7,876 nucleotides of DNA from Solirubrobacteraceae bacterium (GCA_019683665.1 JADGIB010000166.1:1-7876), one strand, 5' to 3'; positions 1 to 6,562 are shown, counted from the stretch's first letter. The notes: generated by a model from the sequence alone, not told the origin. Program-made: numbers and translations.

Positions 1-597
1 GCCGGCGTCGGGCACATGCTCGACCTCGCCCGCCTGGCGCCGGGCGACCGCGTGCTCGACCTCGGCAGCGGCGCCGGCACCGACGCGTTCGTGGCCGCGC
101 ACCTCGTCGGCCCGGCCGGCGCGGTCGTCGGCGTCGACATGACCGAGGAGCAGCTCGGCAAGGCGCGCACGGCCCGCGACCTCGCCGGCCTGCACCACGT
201 CTGCTTCCTGCACGGCTACGTCGAGGAGCCGCCGGTCGAGCCCGAGAGCTTCGACGCGGTGATCTCCAACGGCGTCCTGAACCTCGTGCCCGACAAGGCG
301 CGCGCGTTCGCGGCCGCCGCCGAGGCGCTGCGCCCGGGCGGGCGGCTGGCGATCGCCGACATCGTCAGCGCCCGCGAGCTGCGCCCGCGCACCCGCGCGA
401 ACACGCAGCTGTGGGCGGCGTGCATCGCGGGCGCGGTGCCGCTCGAGCGCTACGTCGAGGGCATCCGCGACGCGGGGCTCGTCGTCGAGGCCGTCCGCCT
501 GAACCCGCACTACCGGTTCGTCTCGCAGCGGGCGCTGGAGGCCGTCGCCGTCTACGGCGTCGTGAGCGTCTCGATCCAGGCCGTCAAGCCCGGCTGA
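1..597 (+). CDS. ArsM-like class I SAM-dependent methyltransferase, 5'-truncated
   Basis: The frame is open from the first base, so the N-terminus lies outside the window; the ATG at 16 is probably internal. The visible 198 residues hold a Rossmann-fold methyltransferase: motif I VLDLGSGAG (codons about 52-78), the acidic motif VVGVDM at about 127-144, the ISNGVLNLVPDK segment around 262-297, and LRPGGRLAIADIV around 328-366. The layout, the CIAGAV motif near 421 and the C-terminal SIQAVKP end match the arsenite-methyltransferase-like (ArsM/UbiE-type) family, whose members usually have about 70 more N-terminal residues. In ArsM the SNC motif carries an arsenic-binding Cys; here it is Gly (codon 271-273). 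The second Cys, of the CIAGA motif (codon 421-423), is kept. The true substrate is therefore uncertain, and arsenite methylation should not be assumed. A GC hairpin follows the TGA stop. Methyltransferase identity is secure; the specific activity is not. Confidence 0.9.
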   Translation, partial: AGVGHMLDLARLAPGDRVLDLGSGAGTDAFVAAHLVGPAGAVVGVDMTEEQLGKARTARDLAGLHHVCFLHGYVEEPPVEPESFDAVISNGVLNLVPDKARAFAAAAEALRPGGRLAIADIVSARELRPRTRANTQLWAACIAGAVPLERYVEGIRDAGLVVEAVRLNPHYRFVSQRALEAVAVYGVVSVSIQAVKPG

Positions 598-610
598 CCC
601 GCCCCGGCCG

Positions 611-657
611 GCGGTCGCCGGGTCCGCGCCGCCGCGCGGCCGGAACCCGGCGACCGC
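611..657 (+). terminator. GC-rich hairpin, probable terminator after the methyltransferase
   Basis: The left arm GCGGTCGCCGGG (611-622) is perfectly complementary to CCCGGCGACCGC (646-657). Past a bulged A at 645, TCCG (623-626) pairs with CGGA (641-644), and GCC/GGC close a 7-nt loop. The hairpin starts 13 nt after the stop codon and ends 40 nt before the next promoter motif. There is no T tract, which is common for terminators in very GC-rich actinobacteria. A regulatory role for the structure cannot be excluded. Confidence 0.55.
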
Positions 658-696
658 GGTCGCAGGAACCCACCCGGCGCGACGGCCGCGCCCGGG

Positions 697-702
697 TAGA
701 GT
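697..702 (+). promoter_or_regulatory. Putative -10 element TAGAGT, leaderless start
   Basis: TAGAGT fits the TANNNT -10 consensus and lies 9 nt before the ATG at 712. No purine-rich Shine-Dalgarno site precedes that ATG and no clear -35 is visible. Transcription would begin at or close to the start codon, giving a leaderless mRNA for the phosphatase gene. Confidence 0.45.
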
Positions 703-711
703 CGCGCCCGG

Positions 712-3246
712 ATGCTCCGGAGCGTGCGCACCCTCGCGCCGGCGCTGGCGGTCACCCTGGCGCTCGTCGTGCTCGACATCGCGATCGGCGGGACGACGGC
801 GCTCGTCCCGCTCCTCGTCGTCGGGCCGCTCGTCGCCGCCGCGACCGCCGGGGCGCACGGCACGACCGCGATCGGGATCCTGTCGGTCCTCGGGGCGGTC
901 GTCCTCGGGCTCGTCGCCGAGGAGGTGTCGACGGCCAACCACCTCGTCGCGATCACGACGGTCGCCGTCGGGGCCGGGCTGGCGGCCGCGGTCGCCGGCT
1001 CGCGCGAGCGCCACCGCCACGCGCGCGAGGACGCCGAGCGGGCGCTCGCGCGCGCCGACCTGCTCGCCCGCGCGAGCGCGCTGTTCGAGGGCGGCGCCGA
1101 CCCGATGGACCACCTCGAGGCGGTCGCCGCGCTGCCGGTGCCGCTGCTGGCCGACCTCGGCGTCGTCGACCTGACGACGCCCGACGGGCGCATCGTCCTC
1201 GGCGGCGTCGCCGCCCGCGACCACCGCGTCGCGCAGGCCCTGCGCGCGTCGCGCCGCCGCCACCCGGTCCCGCCCGGCGGCGACCACCCGGTCGCCGTGG
1301 TCATCCGCACCGGCGAGCCGCTGCTGGAGCACGTGACCGGCGACGGCCAGCTCGAGCGCTGGGCCACCGACGACGACCACCTCGAGCTCATGCGCCGGGC
1401 CGGGTACGCGTCGCTCGTGGTCGTGCCGCTGTCGGCGCGCGGGCGCACGATCGGCACGCTCGCGCTCGTGCGGCTCACCGGCGGGCGCCGCTACGAGCCC
1501 GACGACCTCGAGGTCGCGGCGGCGGTCGCGCGCCGGGCGGGCCTGGCCATCGACCACGCCCGCCTTGGCCGCGAGCTGGGCGCGATCTCCTCCGACCTGC
1601 AGGCGGTGATCGGCGCGCTCAGCGACGCGATCACCGTGCAGGGCGCGGACGGGCGGCTGCTGTACGCCAACGAGGAGGCGGCCCGGATCAGCGGCCTCGA
1701 CAGCGTCGAGGCGATGCTCGCCCGCCACCCGCGCGACATCATGGCCGCCTGGCAGGTCCTCGACGAGGACGGCGAGCCGCTCGGCTACGACGACATGCCG
1801 GGGCCGCGGGCGCTGGCCGGCGAGCCGACCCCGCAGCGGGTCGTCCAGGTCGTCGACCCGACGACCGGCCGGCGCCTGTGGCGGCGCAACAAGGCGATGG
1901 CGGTCCCCGGCCCCGACGGGCGCCCGCGGCTGGCCGTGAACGTCATCGAGGACATCACCGAGCAGCGCCGCCGGGAGCTGGCGCAGACGTTCCTGGCCGA
2001 GGCGAGCAAGCTGCTGACCGCGTCGCTGGACCCGCAGCGGACGCTGCACGAGGTGGCGCGGGCGGCGGTCCCGGACCTGGCCGACTGGTGCGCGGTCGAC
2101 CTCCCCGACGAGCGCGGGGTGCTGCGCCGGGTCGCCACCGCGGACCGCTCGCCGGAGCGCACGCGCGACGCGACGCTCGTCATCCGCGAGCGCAGCGGCG
2201 ACGCGGGGGTGCCGGTCGGGCCGCCGCAGGTCCTGCGCACCGGCGTGTCGGAGCTCTACCCGGAGATCACCGACGAGCTGCTGCGCGCCGCCGCCGCCGA
2301 CCCGGGCCAGCTCGAGGCGCTGCGCGCGGTCGGCGCCCGCTCGGTCCTCGTCGTGCCGATGACGGGCGCCGGCGGGCGGCCGATCGGGACGATCACGATG
2401 GGGACGATCGAGTCGCAGCGGCGGCTGACGACCGACGACCTCCTGCTCGCCGAGGAGCTCGGCCGCCGCGCCGGGATCGCCGTGGAGCACGCGCGGATCC
2501 ACCGCGAGCTGGCCGGGATCGCGACGACGCTGCAGGCGGCGCTGCTGCCGCCGTCGCTGCCGGACGTGCCCGGCGTCGAGCTGGCCGCCCGCTTCCGGGC
2601 CGCGGCCGGGGGCGAGACCGTCGGCGGCGACTTCTACGACGTCTTCGAGGTGCCCGGCACCCCGCCGGCGTGGATGGTCGTCATGGGCGACGTGACCGGC
2701 AAGGGGCCGGGGGCGGCGGCGATCACGGCCCTGGCCCGCTACACGATCCGCACCGCCGCGTTCTACGAGCGCGCGCCGAGCCGGATCCTCGGGCGCCTGA
2801 ACCACGCGCTCGTCCACGACGACGACCGCCGCCGCCTGTGCACGGCGCTGTGCGCCCGGATCGAGCCGCACCCGGGCCGCGGCGTGACGATGACGCTCTC
2901 CTGCGCGGGCCATCCGCTGCCGCTGCGCAGCCGCCCGGACGGGACCGTCGACGAGCTCGGCGAGCCGGGCACGCTGCTGGGCGCCTTCCCCGACGGCCGC
3001 TGGAGCGACGTGACGCTGCGCCTGGCGCCCGGCGACGACGTCCTCCTCTACACCGACGGGGTCACCGACATCCGCGGCCCGGACGAGCGCTTCGGCGGCC
3101 GGCGGCTGCGCGAGGTCGTCGCGCGGACGGCGGGGCGGCCGGCGGCGGAGGTCGCGTCGGCGCTCGTCGAGGCGCTCGTCGGCTTCCAGGACCAGGAGGC
3201 CCAGCGCGACGACATCGCCCTGCTCGTCCTGCGCGCGAGGAAGTAG
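712..3246 (+). CDS. Membrane-anchored GAF-PAS-GAF-SpoIIE/PP2C serine phosphatase
   Basis: This 844-residue multidomain sensor phosphatase probably dephosphorylates a Ser/Thr-phosphorylated anti-sigma-factor antagonist, as SpoIIE and RsbU/RsbP-type enzymes do. Residues about 8-97 form roughly four hydrophobic segments, followed by a basic, helical linker (about 98-120). A GAF-like domain covers about 120-285, a PAS domain about 296-423 (from LQAVIGALSDAI to IEDITEQRRRE), and a second GAF domain about 424-600. The C-terminal PP2C/SpoIIE domain starts at LQAALLPPSLP (about 607). Its metal-site motifs are present: GGDFYD (638-643), GDVTGKG (659-665), LLYTDGVTD (778-786) and RDD (832-834), so it is probably active. 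The ATG is 9 nt after a TANNNT motif and no earlier in-frame start is needed. No STAS-domain antagonist or HATPase kinase gene is in the window, so its partner is encoded elsewhere. The sensed signal is unknown. Confidence 0.93.
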   Translation: MLRSVRTLAPALAVTLALVVLDIAIGGTTALVPLLVVGPLVAAATAGAHGTTAIGILSVLGAVVLGLVAEEVSTANHLVAITTVAVGAGLAAAVAGSRERHRHAREDAERALARADLLARASALFEGGADPMDHLEAVAALPVPLLADLGVVDLTTPDGRIVLGGVAARDHRVAQALRASRRRHPVPPGGDHPVAVVIRTGEPLLEHVTGDGQLERWATDDDHLELMRRAGYASLVVVPLSARGRTIGTLALVRLTGGRRYEPDDLEVAAAVARRAGLAIDHARLGRELGAISSDLQAVIGALSDAITVQGADGRLLYANEEAARISGLDSVEAMLARHPRDIMAAWQVLDEDGEPLGYDDMPGPRALAGEPTPQRVVQVVDPTTGRRLWRRNKAMAVPGPDGRPRLAVNVIEDITEQRRRELAQTFLAEASKLLTASLDPQRTLHEVARAAVPDLADWCAVDLPDERGVLRRVATADRSPERTRDATLVIRERSGDAGVPVGPPQVLRTGVSELYPEITDELLRAAAADPGQLEALRAVGARSVLVVPMTGAGGRPIGTITMGTIESQRRLTTDDLLLAEELGRRAGIAVEHARIHRELAGIATTLQAALLPPSLPDVPGVELAARFRAAAGGETVGGDFYDVFEVPGTPPAWMVVMGDVTGKGPGAAAITALARYTIRTAAFYERAPSRILGRLNHALVHDDDRRRLCTALCARIEPHPGRGVTMTLSCAGHPLPLRSRPDGTVDELGEPGTLLGAFPDGRWSDVTLRLAPGDDVLLYTDGVTDIRGPDERFGGRRLREVVARTAGRPAAEVASALVEALVGFQDQEAQRDDIALLVLRARK

Positions 3247-3320
3247 GCGGAGGTTGCGGGGTCTTCGGCCCGGGGCCCCTTGACGGCGGCGGGGCCGGCG
3301 TGGTCGGCTGGCGGGTGCAG

Positions 3321-3476
3321 ATGGAGCAGCGTCCCGCCTTCATCTACGCGTCGTCGATGCGCCGCCGTGAGCGCACGTGGAGCCGCCGGCGCGGCTCGTG
3401 GCGCCGGCTCCTGCTCGGGCGCCCGCGGCGCTCGTCGGCCTACGCCCGGACGCGGTCGTCCATCGCCGCGCGCTGA
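3321..3476 (+). CDS. Possible small Arg-rich protein (51 aa), unknown function
   Basis: The ATG at 3321 opens a 51-codon frame ending in TGA at 3474-3476. By my count 49 of 51 codons end in G or C, against about 63% GC at first and 75% at second positions; this periodicity is the coding signature of this genome. The product begins MEQRPAFIYASSM and is then very basic, with 16 Arg and no acidic residue after about residue 17. I do not recognise the family. The last 37 nt overlap the 3' end of the convergent ctaA gene. No strong ribosome-binding site is present (only GCGGG-like bases about 6-10 nt upstream), and GTG codons at 3315 and 3300 are alternative starts. The minus-strand frame that continues ctaA past its stop has the same third positions, so periodicity alone does not decide the strand. 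It may also be untranslated spacer. Confidence 0.3.
   Translation: MEQRPAFIYASSMRRRERTWSRRRGSWRRLLLGRPRRSSAYARTRSSIAAR
3385..3408. terminator. Hairpin between convergent genes, possible bidirectional terminator
   Basis: GCCGGCGC (3385-3392) and GCGCCGGC (3401-3408) form a perfect 8-bp stem with an 8-nt loop. A competing 7-bp stem, GAGCCGC (3380-3386) with GCGGCTC (3391-3397), shares part of it. A weaker stem is GGCCCC (3274-3279) with GGGGCC (3291-3296). These lie between the ends of the plus-strand phosphatase and minus-strand ctaA, where a terminator serving both is expected. There is no T tract. The hairpin falls inside the possible small ORF at 3321-3476, which weakens one of the two calls. 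Confidence 0.3.
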
Positions 3477-4408
3477 GCCGGGCGGACGGCGGCGGCCGTG
3501 GCCGGGGCGAGCGTCCCCGCCGCGGCGGTCGCCCACAGCAGCGCCAGCCAGGTGAACGTGGCGACGCCGACGTGGATCCAGACGAGCTCGGCGGGCAGGC
3601 CGACCTCGTACTGCCACAGGCCGACCGCGCCCTGGACGAGGATCAGCCCGATGACGACGGTCATCGCCCGTCGCACCTCGGGGTTCGCGCCGCGGCGGCG
3701 CACGATGGCCCAGACGATGACGGCGCCGATGAGGAGCGCCGTGCCCATCCGCCCGTGCCACTCGATCAGGCGGGTCATCGTGTGCCCGCCCCAGAACGCG
3801 ATGCGGTCGACGAGCTCGCCGGTGCCCGACGCGCCCGCGTGCGGGCCGGCGCCGGTCGCCATCGTCCCGGCGAAGAGGACGAGCCCGCCGTAGCCGAGCA
3901 GGGCGCGGACCGGCAGCACGCACCAGCGGTCGGCGACGCGCGGGCGGTCGCCGGGCTCGTGCCAGGCGCGCCAGGCGAGCGCGGCCGCGGCGGCGATGCA
4001 GAGCTGCGACAGCAGGAAGTGGCCCATGACGAACCCGGGCTGCAGCTCGAACAGGACGGTCAGGCCGCCGAGGACGGCCTGGGCGACGACGCCGAGCGGC
4101 AGCAGCAGGCCGATGAGGACGAGGTCGCGCCGGTACGGGACGCGCAGGAACGCGCACAGCGCGGCGGCGATCGTCGCGACGCTGACGACGCCGGTGAAGA
4201 GCCGGTTGCCGTACTCGATCGCCCCGTGGGTGTCGAGCTCGGTCTGGATGAACGAGCCGTTGCAGTCGGGCCAGCTCGGGCAGCCGAGGCCGGACCCGGT
4301 GACGCGGACGGCCGCCCCGGTGAGGACGATGATGACGAGGGTCGCCAGCGCGATCGTCGCGATCCACGCGTACGTTCGCGGCTGGATGTCGGGGAGGCGG
4401 GCGCGCAC
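3440..4408 (-). CDS. ctaA: Heme A synthase (CtaA/Cox15)
   Basis: This 322-residue membrane protein oxidises the C8 methyl of heme O to make heme A for aa3-type cytochrome oxidase. About eight hydrophobic segments are visible, starting YAWIATIALATLVIIVLTGA. The CtaA hallmark RVTGSGLGCPSWPDC gives the first-loop Cys pair (Cys43, Cys49). Glu65 lies in IEYGNR, and candidate heme-ligand His residues are His130 (FVMGHFLLS), His218 (IEWHGR) and His279 (WIHVGV). The second-half loop has the TGAGPHAG motif (185-192) rather than a second Cys pair. Where Bacillus CtaA has His60 (IEWSHR) this protein has Asn68, with His61 just upstream. The GTG start follows a TATCCT motif at 8 nt and suits the first membrane helix; the frame is open further upstream, but that extension is only the antisense of rfbC. 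No cytochrome oxidase or ctaB gene is in the window. Confidence 0.93.
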   Translation of the reverse strand: MRARLPDIQPRTYAWIATIALATLVIIVLTGAAVRVTGSGLGCPSWPDCNGSFIQTELDTHGAIEYGNRLFTGVVSVATIAAALCAFLRVPYRRDLVLIGLLLPLGVVAQAVLGGLTVLFELQPGFVMGHFLLSQLCIAAAAALAWRAWHEPGDRPRVADRWCVLPVRALLGYGGLVLFAGTMATGAGPHAGASGTGELVDRIAFWGGHTMTRLIEWHGRMGTALLIGAVIVWAIVRRRGANPEVRRAMTVVIGLILVQGAVGLWQYEVGLPAELVWIHVGVATFTWLALLWATAAAGTLAPATAAAVRPAQRAAMDDRVRA

Positions 4409-4416
4409 CGCGGCCC

Positions 4417-4422
4417 AGGATA
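4417..4422 (-). promoter_or_regulatory. Putative -10 element TATCCT upstream of ctaA
   Basis: Reading the minus strand, TATCCT is followed by 8 nt (GGGCCGCG) and then the GTG start of ctaA. It lies in the 43-nt gap after rfbC, so ctaA can be transcribed separately. No Shine-Dalgarno site or clear -35 is seen, suggesting a leaderless mRNA. Confidence 0.45.
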
Positions 4423-4451
4423 GGGCCGGCCGGGCGCGGTCCGGGCGCGGG

Positions 4452-4997
4452 CTACTCGGGGAGCTGCTCGCGCGGCACGTCGGCCAGGCGCGGCTGGTTG
4501 CGGTCGCGCTCGGAGAGGAGGAAGTCGATCCCCTCCGGCCAGCGGATGCCGACGTCGGGATCGTTCCAGGCGATGCCGTGGTCCTTCTCGGGGTCGTAGT
4601 AGTCGTCCTGGAGGTAGACGACGTCGGCGACGTCGGACAGGACGACGAACCCGTGCGCGAACCCGGCCGGGACGAAGAGCTGCTGGTGGCGCTCGTCGTC
4701 GAGCGTGAACGCCTCCCACTCGCCGAACGACGGGGAGCCGCGGCGGATGTCGACCACGACGTCGAGGATCCGGCCGCGGGCGCAGCGCACGTGCTTGGCC
4801 AGGCCGAGCTGGTAGTGCATCCCGCGCAGGACGCCCTTCGACGAGCGCGAGTGGTTGTGCTGGACGAAGGTCGTCTCGATCCCGACCTGCGCGAACACGC
4901 TCTCGCGGAACGTCTCGACGAAGAAGCCACGGTCGTCGCCGTGGACGGTCGGCTGCAGGAGGATCAGCCCGGGCAGGCGGGTCTCGAGGCGTTGCAT
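4452..4997 (-). CDS. rfbC: dTDP-4-dehydrorhamnose 3,5-epimerase (RfbC/RmlC)
   Basis: The 181-residue cytoplasmic cupin enzyme catalyses the third step of dTDP-L-rhamnose synthesis, epimerising C3 and C5 of dTDP-4-keto-6-deoxyglucose. Length and motifs are those of the family: the HGDDRGFFVETF opening (19-30), FVQHNHSRSSKGVLRGMHYQ (44-63) with the presumed catalytic base His61, Lys68, the cupin segment LFVPAGFAHGF (107-117), and the YLQDDYYDPEKDHGIAWNDP region (128-147) with the candidate proton-donor Tyr. No rmlA, rmlB or rmlD gene is in the window. It lies 12 nt after the methyltransferase and downstream of the Wzt/Wzm exporter genes, which fits rhamnose supply for an exported surface glycan. 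The ATG has no Shine-Dalgarno site but follows a TAGCCT motif by 9 nt. Some RmlC-like proteins are epimerases of related sugars, but this sequence looks standard. Confidence 0.93.
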   Translation of the reverse strand: MQRLETRLPGLILLQPTVHGDDRGFFVETFRESVFAQVGIETTFVQHNHSRSSKGVLRGMHYQLGLAKHVRCARGRILDVVVDIRRGSPSFGEWEAFTLDDERHQQLFVPAGFAHGFVVLSDVADVVYLQDDYYDPEKDHGIAWNDPDVGIRWPEGIDFLLSERDRNQPRLADVPREQLPE

Positions 4998-5006
4998 CGG
5001 CGGCGG

Positions 5007-5012
5007 AGGCTA
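5007..5012 (-). promoter_or_regulatory. Putative -10 element TAGCCT for rfbC, overlapping a stop codon
   Basis: On the minus strand TAGCCT is followed by CCGCCGCCG and then the rfbC ATG. Its first three bases are the TAG stop of the upstream methyltransferase gene. No Shine-Dalgarno site is present, so rfbC may have its own leaderless transcript besides readthrough from the export operon. The stop codon supplies half of the match, so chance is possible. Confidence 0.35.
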
Positions 5013-5708
5013 GCGCTCCGGGCGCACCGCGCGCAGCGTGACGACGAGCTCGAAGGCCGGGTCGTCGCGCGCGAAGTCGGCCGGGTCGAGCTCGTGCTCG
5101 GCCATCCCGTAGAGGAACGCGGCGGCGGTGCGGACGTTGCCGTGGGCGCGCACCTCGGGCTCGGGGAAGACCTGGGCGGCGAGGCTGCGCAGCCCGTGGG
5201 CGGTGTAGCGCAGGTGGTCGGGGAACGCCTCGCCGGGGACGTCGGGCGTGATGTTCGGGACGGTGGCGAGCAGGACCCCGCCGGGCTTCAGCGCGGCGTG
5301 CGCCTCGCGCAGCCGGCGCAGCGGGTCGCCGACGGCCGACAGCGTCTGGGTGCAGACGAAGCAGTCGAACGCCGCGGGCGGGAGCGCGTCGAAGTCGCCG
5401 TGGATCGTCGCGCGCGGGTTGGCGAGGTCGAGGTCGAGGACGTCGATGCGGTCGCAGCGGCCGAAGCGCTCCAGGTAGGTCGGCTCGTAGATCTCGACGC
5501 CGCGGCCGCGCAGGTCGGCGGCGTGCTCCTGGAGGAAGCGCTCGATGTAGACGCGGTCGATCGGGCGGCCGCGGTCCTGGCCGAAGCGGCGCGAGAGCGG
5601 CTCGGCCGGGAGGGCCGGCACGGTCCGGGCCGAGCGCGGCGCGGCGCGGCGCCAGGCGCGCGCGTACGCGCGGCCGAGGGCGGCGCGGGCGCGGCGGGCG
5701 GCGTTCAC
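5010..5708 (-). CDS. Small SAM-dependent methyltransferase of a surface glycan operon
   Basis: This 232-residue protein is probably a class I methyltransferase. After a basic N-terminus it has LSRRFGQDRGRPIDRVYIERF (about 38-58), then the region where SAM motif I should lie (RGVEIYEPTYLERFG, 69-83), an IDVLDLDLANPRATIHGD segment (88-105), an FVCTQTLSAVGDP segment, and the typical LKPGGVLLATVP strand (about 140-155). Motif I lacks the usual GxGxG; from memory, a subfamily near glycosyltransferase genes has a comparable V-E-I-x-x-x-x-Y-x-x-R-F-G form. The GTG start is chosen because it overlaps the TGA of the permease gene (GTGA) and follows GGAGGA. The frame stays open far upstream, but that stretch is the permease gene in another frame. 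The likely substrate is a sugar or the end of the exported polysaccharide. That is inference from position; a lipid or other acceptor is possible. Confidence 0.78.
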   Translation of the reverse strand: MNAARRARAALGRAYARAWRRAAPRSARTVPALPAEPLSRRFGQDRGRPIDRVYIERFLQEHAADLRGRGVEIYEPTYLERFGRCDRIDVLDLDLANPRATIHGDFDALPPAAFDCFVCTQTLSAVGDPLRRLREAHAALKPGGVLLATVPNITPDVPGEAFPDHLRYTAHGLRSLAAQVFPEPEVRAHGNVRTAAAFLYGMAEHELDPADFARDDPAFELVVTLRAVRPER

Positions 5709-6562
5709 AGGTCCTCCGCGAGGCGGGGCGCCGCCCGGCGGAACACGAGGTAGCCGACGGCGGCCACGACCGCGATCACGGCCAGCGGGGCGAGCAGCCG
5801 CCACGTCCCGCCGATCGCCGACGCCGCCGTCTCGTACTCGGGGCTGACGACCGCGTGGCGGGCCTGCTGGAGGATCGCCGCGAACGGGTTGAGCATGAGC
5901 GCCTTCGCCACCCAGTCGGGCGCCGACTCCTGGACGGTCTCGATCGCGTAGAAGATCGGCGAGCCGTAGAAGAGGATCTGCAGGACGACGTCCCAGATCG
6001 GCTTGAGGTCGCGGGCGCGGACGTAGAGGGCGCTGAGGAGCATCGCCAGGCCGCTGGCGAGCACGGCGAGCAGCCCGACGAGCGGGATCAGCTCCAGCCA
6101 CGACCAGCGCACCGACCCGCCCGACGCGAGCAGGAAGACCGCCACGACGCCGAGGTTCAGCCCGAGGTTGAACAGCGCGGTCAGGACGACGCTGAGCGGG
6201 ACGGCCAGGCGCGGGAACTCGATCTTGCGCACGAGGTTCTCGCGGTCGACGATCGAGGTGACGGCCGAGCCGCTGGCCTCCGACAGGAACGTGTAGAGCA
6301 CGAGGCCGAGCAGGAGCGCCACCCCGTACATCGGGACGTCGCCGCCGATCTTCACGACCTGGGTGAACAGGACGTAGAGGACGCCGAACAGCATCAGCGG
6401 CCGCATGACCTGCCAGGCGTAGCCGAGCACCGAGCCGAAGAAGCGCAGCTTGAACTCGGTGACCGCGAGCGCGCGGGTCAGGTGCCAGAAGCGGCGCGGG
6501 TCGGTGCCGACCGCCGACGGCCCCTTGATCTGGCGGCCCAGCGACGGCTCAACGGCGCTCAC
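5705..6562 (-). CDS. wzm: ABC-2 type polysaccharide export permease (Wzm/TagG-like)
   Basis: This 285-residue inner-membrane protein is the channel half of an ABC exporter that moves a lipid-linked polysaccharide (O-antigen, teichoic-acid or similar) across the cytoplasmic membrane. The N-terminus is an amphipathic cytoplasmic stretch (about 22-45, RRFWHLTRALAVTEFKLRF). Six hydrophobic segments follow, at about 52-70, 79-95, 124-146, 157-180, 189-209 and 257-275. Family motifs include VRKIEFPR (111-118), ALYVRARDLKPIW (178-190), LFYGSPIFY (197-205) and NPFAAILQQAR (225-235). The length matches the family. The GTG start lies 14 nt inside the 3' end of the ATPase gene and has a full GGAGGT site 8 nt upstream, so translation is probably coupled. 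Assignment to Wzm rather than TagG is by analogy; in high-GC actinobacteria the substrate might be a galactan or another rhamnosylated glycan. Confidence 0.92.
   Translation of the reverse strand: MSAVEPSLGRQIKGPSAVGTDPRRFWHLTRALAVTEFKLRFFGSVLGYAWQVMRPLMLFGVLYVLFTQVVKIGGDVPMYGVALLLGLVLYTFLSEASGSAVTSIVDRENLVRKIEFPRLAVPLSVVLTALFNLGLNLGVVAVFLLASGGSVRWSWLELIPLVGLLAVLASGLAMLLSALYVRARDLKPIWDVVLQILFYGSPIFYAIETVQESAPDWVAKALMLNPFAAILQQARHAVVSPEYETAASAIGGTWRLLAPLAVIAVVAAVGYLVFRRAAPRLAEDL
5712..5717 (-). promoter_or_regulatory. Ribosome-binding site GGAGGA for the methyltransferase gene
   Basis: GGAGGA ends 3 nt before the GTG at 5708, inside the last codons of the permease gene. With the GTGA start/stop overlap it fixes this start over longer upstream alternatives. 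Confidence 0.7.

Noticed and set aside
3280..3285. TTGACG as a -35 box for the small ORF
   Set aside because: No TANNNT or other -10 lies about 17 nt downstream, so the match stands alone.
411..3476. 1021-codon open frame on the plus strand
   Set aside because: It lies across the phosphatase gene in another frame, is dominated by Arg, Ala, Pro and Gly, and shows no family motif. Stop codons are rare in off-frames of DNA this GC-rich. Only its last 51 codons, outside the phosphatase, are kept as a low-confidence gene.
3048..4367. 439-codon minus-strand frame across ctaA
   Set aside because: A repetitive Arg/Pro/Ala/Gly translation without motifs in a shifted frame of ctaA, whose own frame has clear family hallmarks.
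4409..4930. N-terminal extension of the ctaA frame
   Set aside because: The extension is Ser/Arg/Thr low-complexity sequence, an off-frame of rfbC on the same strand. CtaA homology begins at the GTG at 4408.
3996..5753. 585-codon plus-strand frame antisense to ctaA, rfbC and the methyltransferase
   Set aside because: Val/Glu/Asp/Ala/Arg-rich antisense shadow without recognisable domains; three well-identified minus-strand genes explain this DNA.
5709..6101. Upstream extension of the methyltransferase frame
   Set aside because: It overlaps the permease gene in another frame with Arg/Pro-rich translation; the GTG at 5708 with GGAGGA and the GTGA overlap is the better start.
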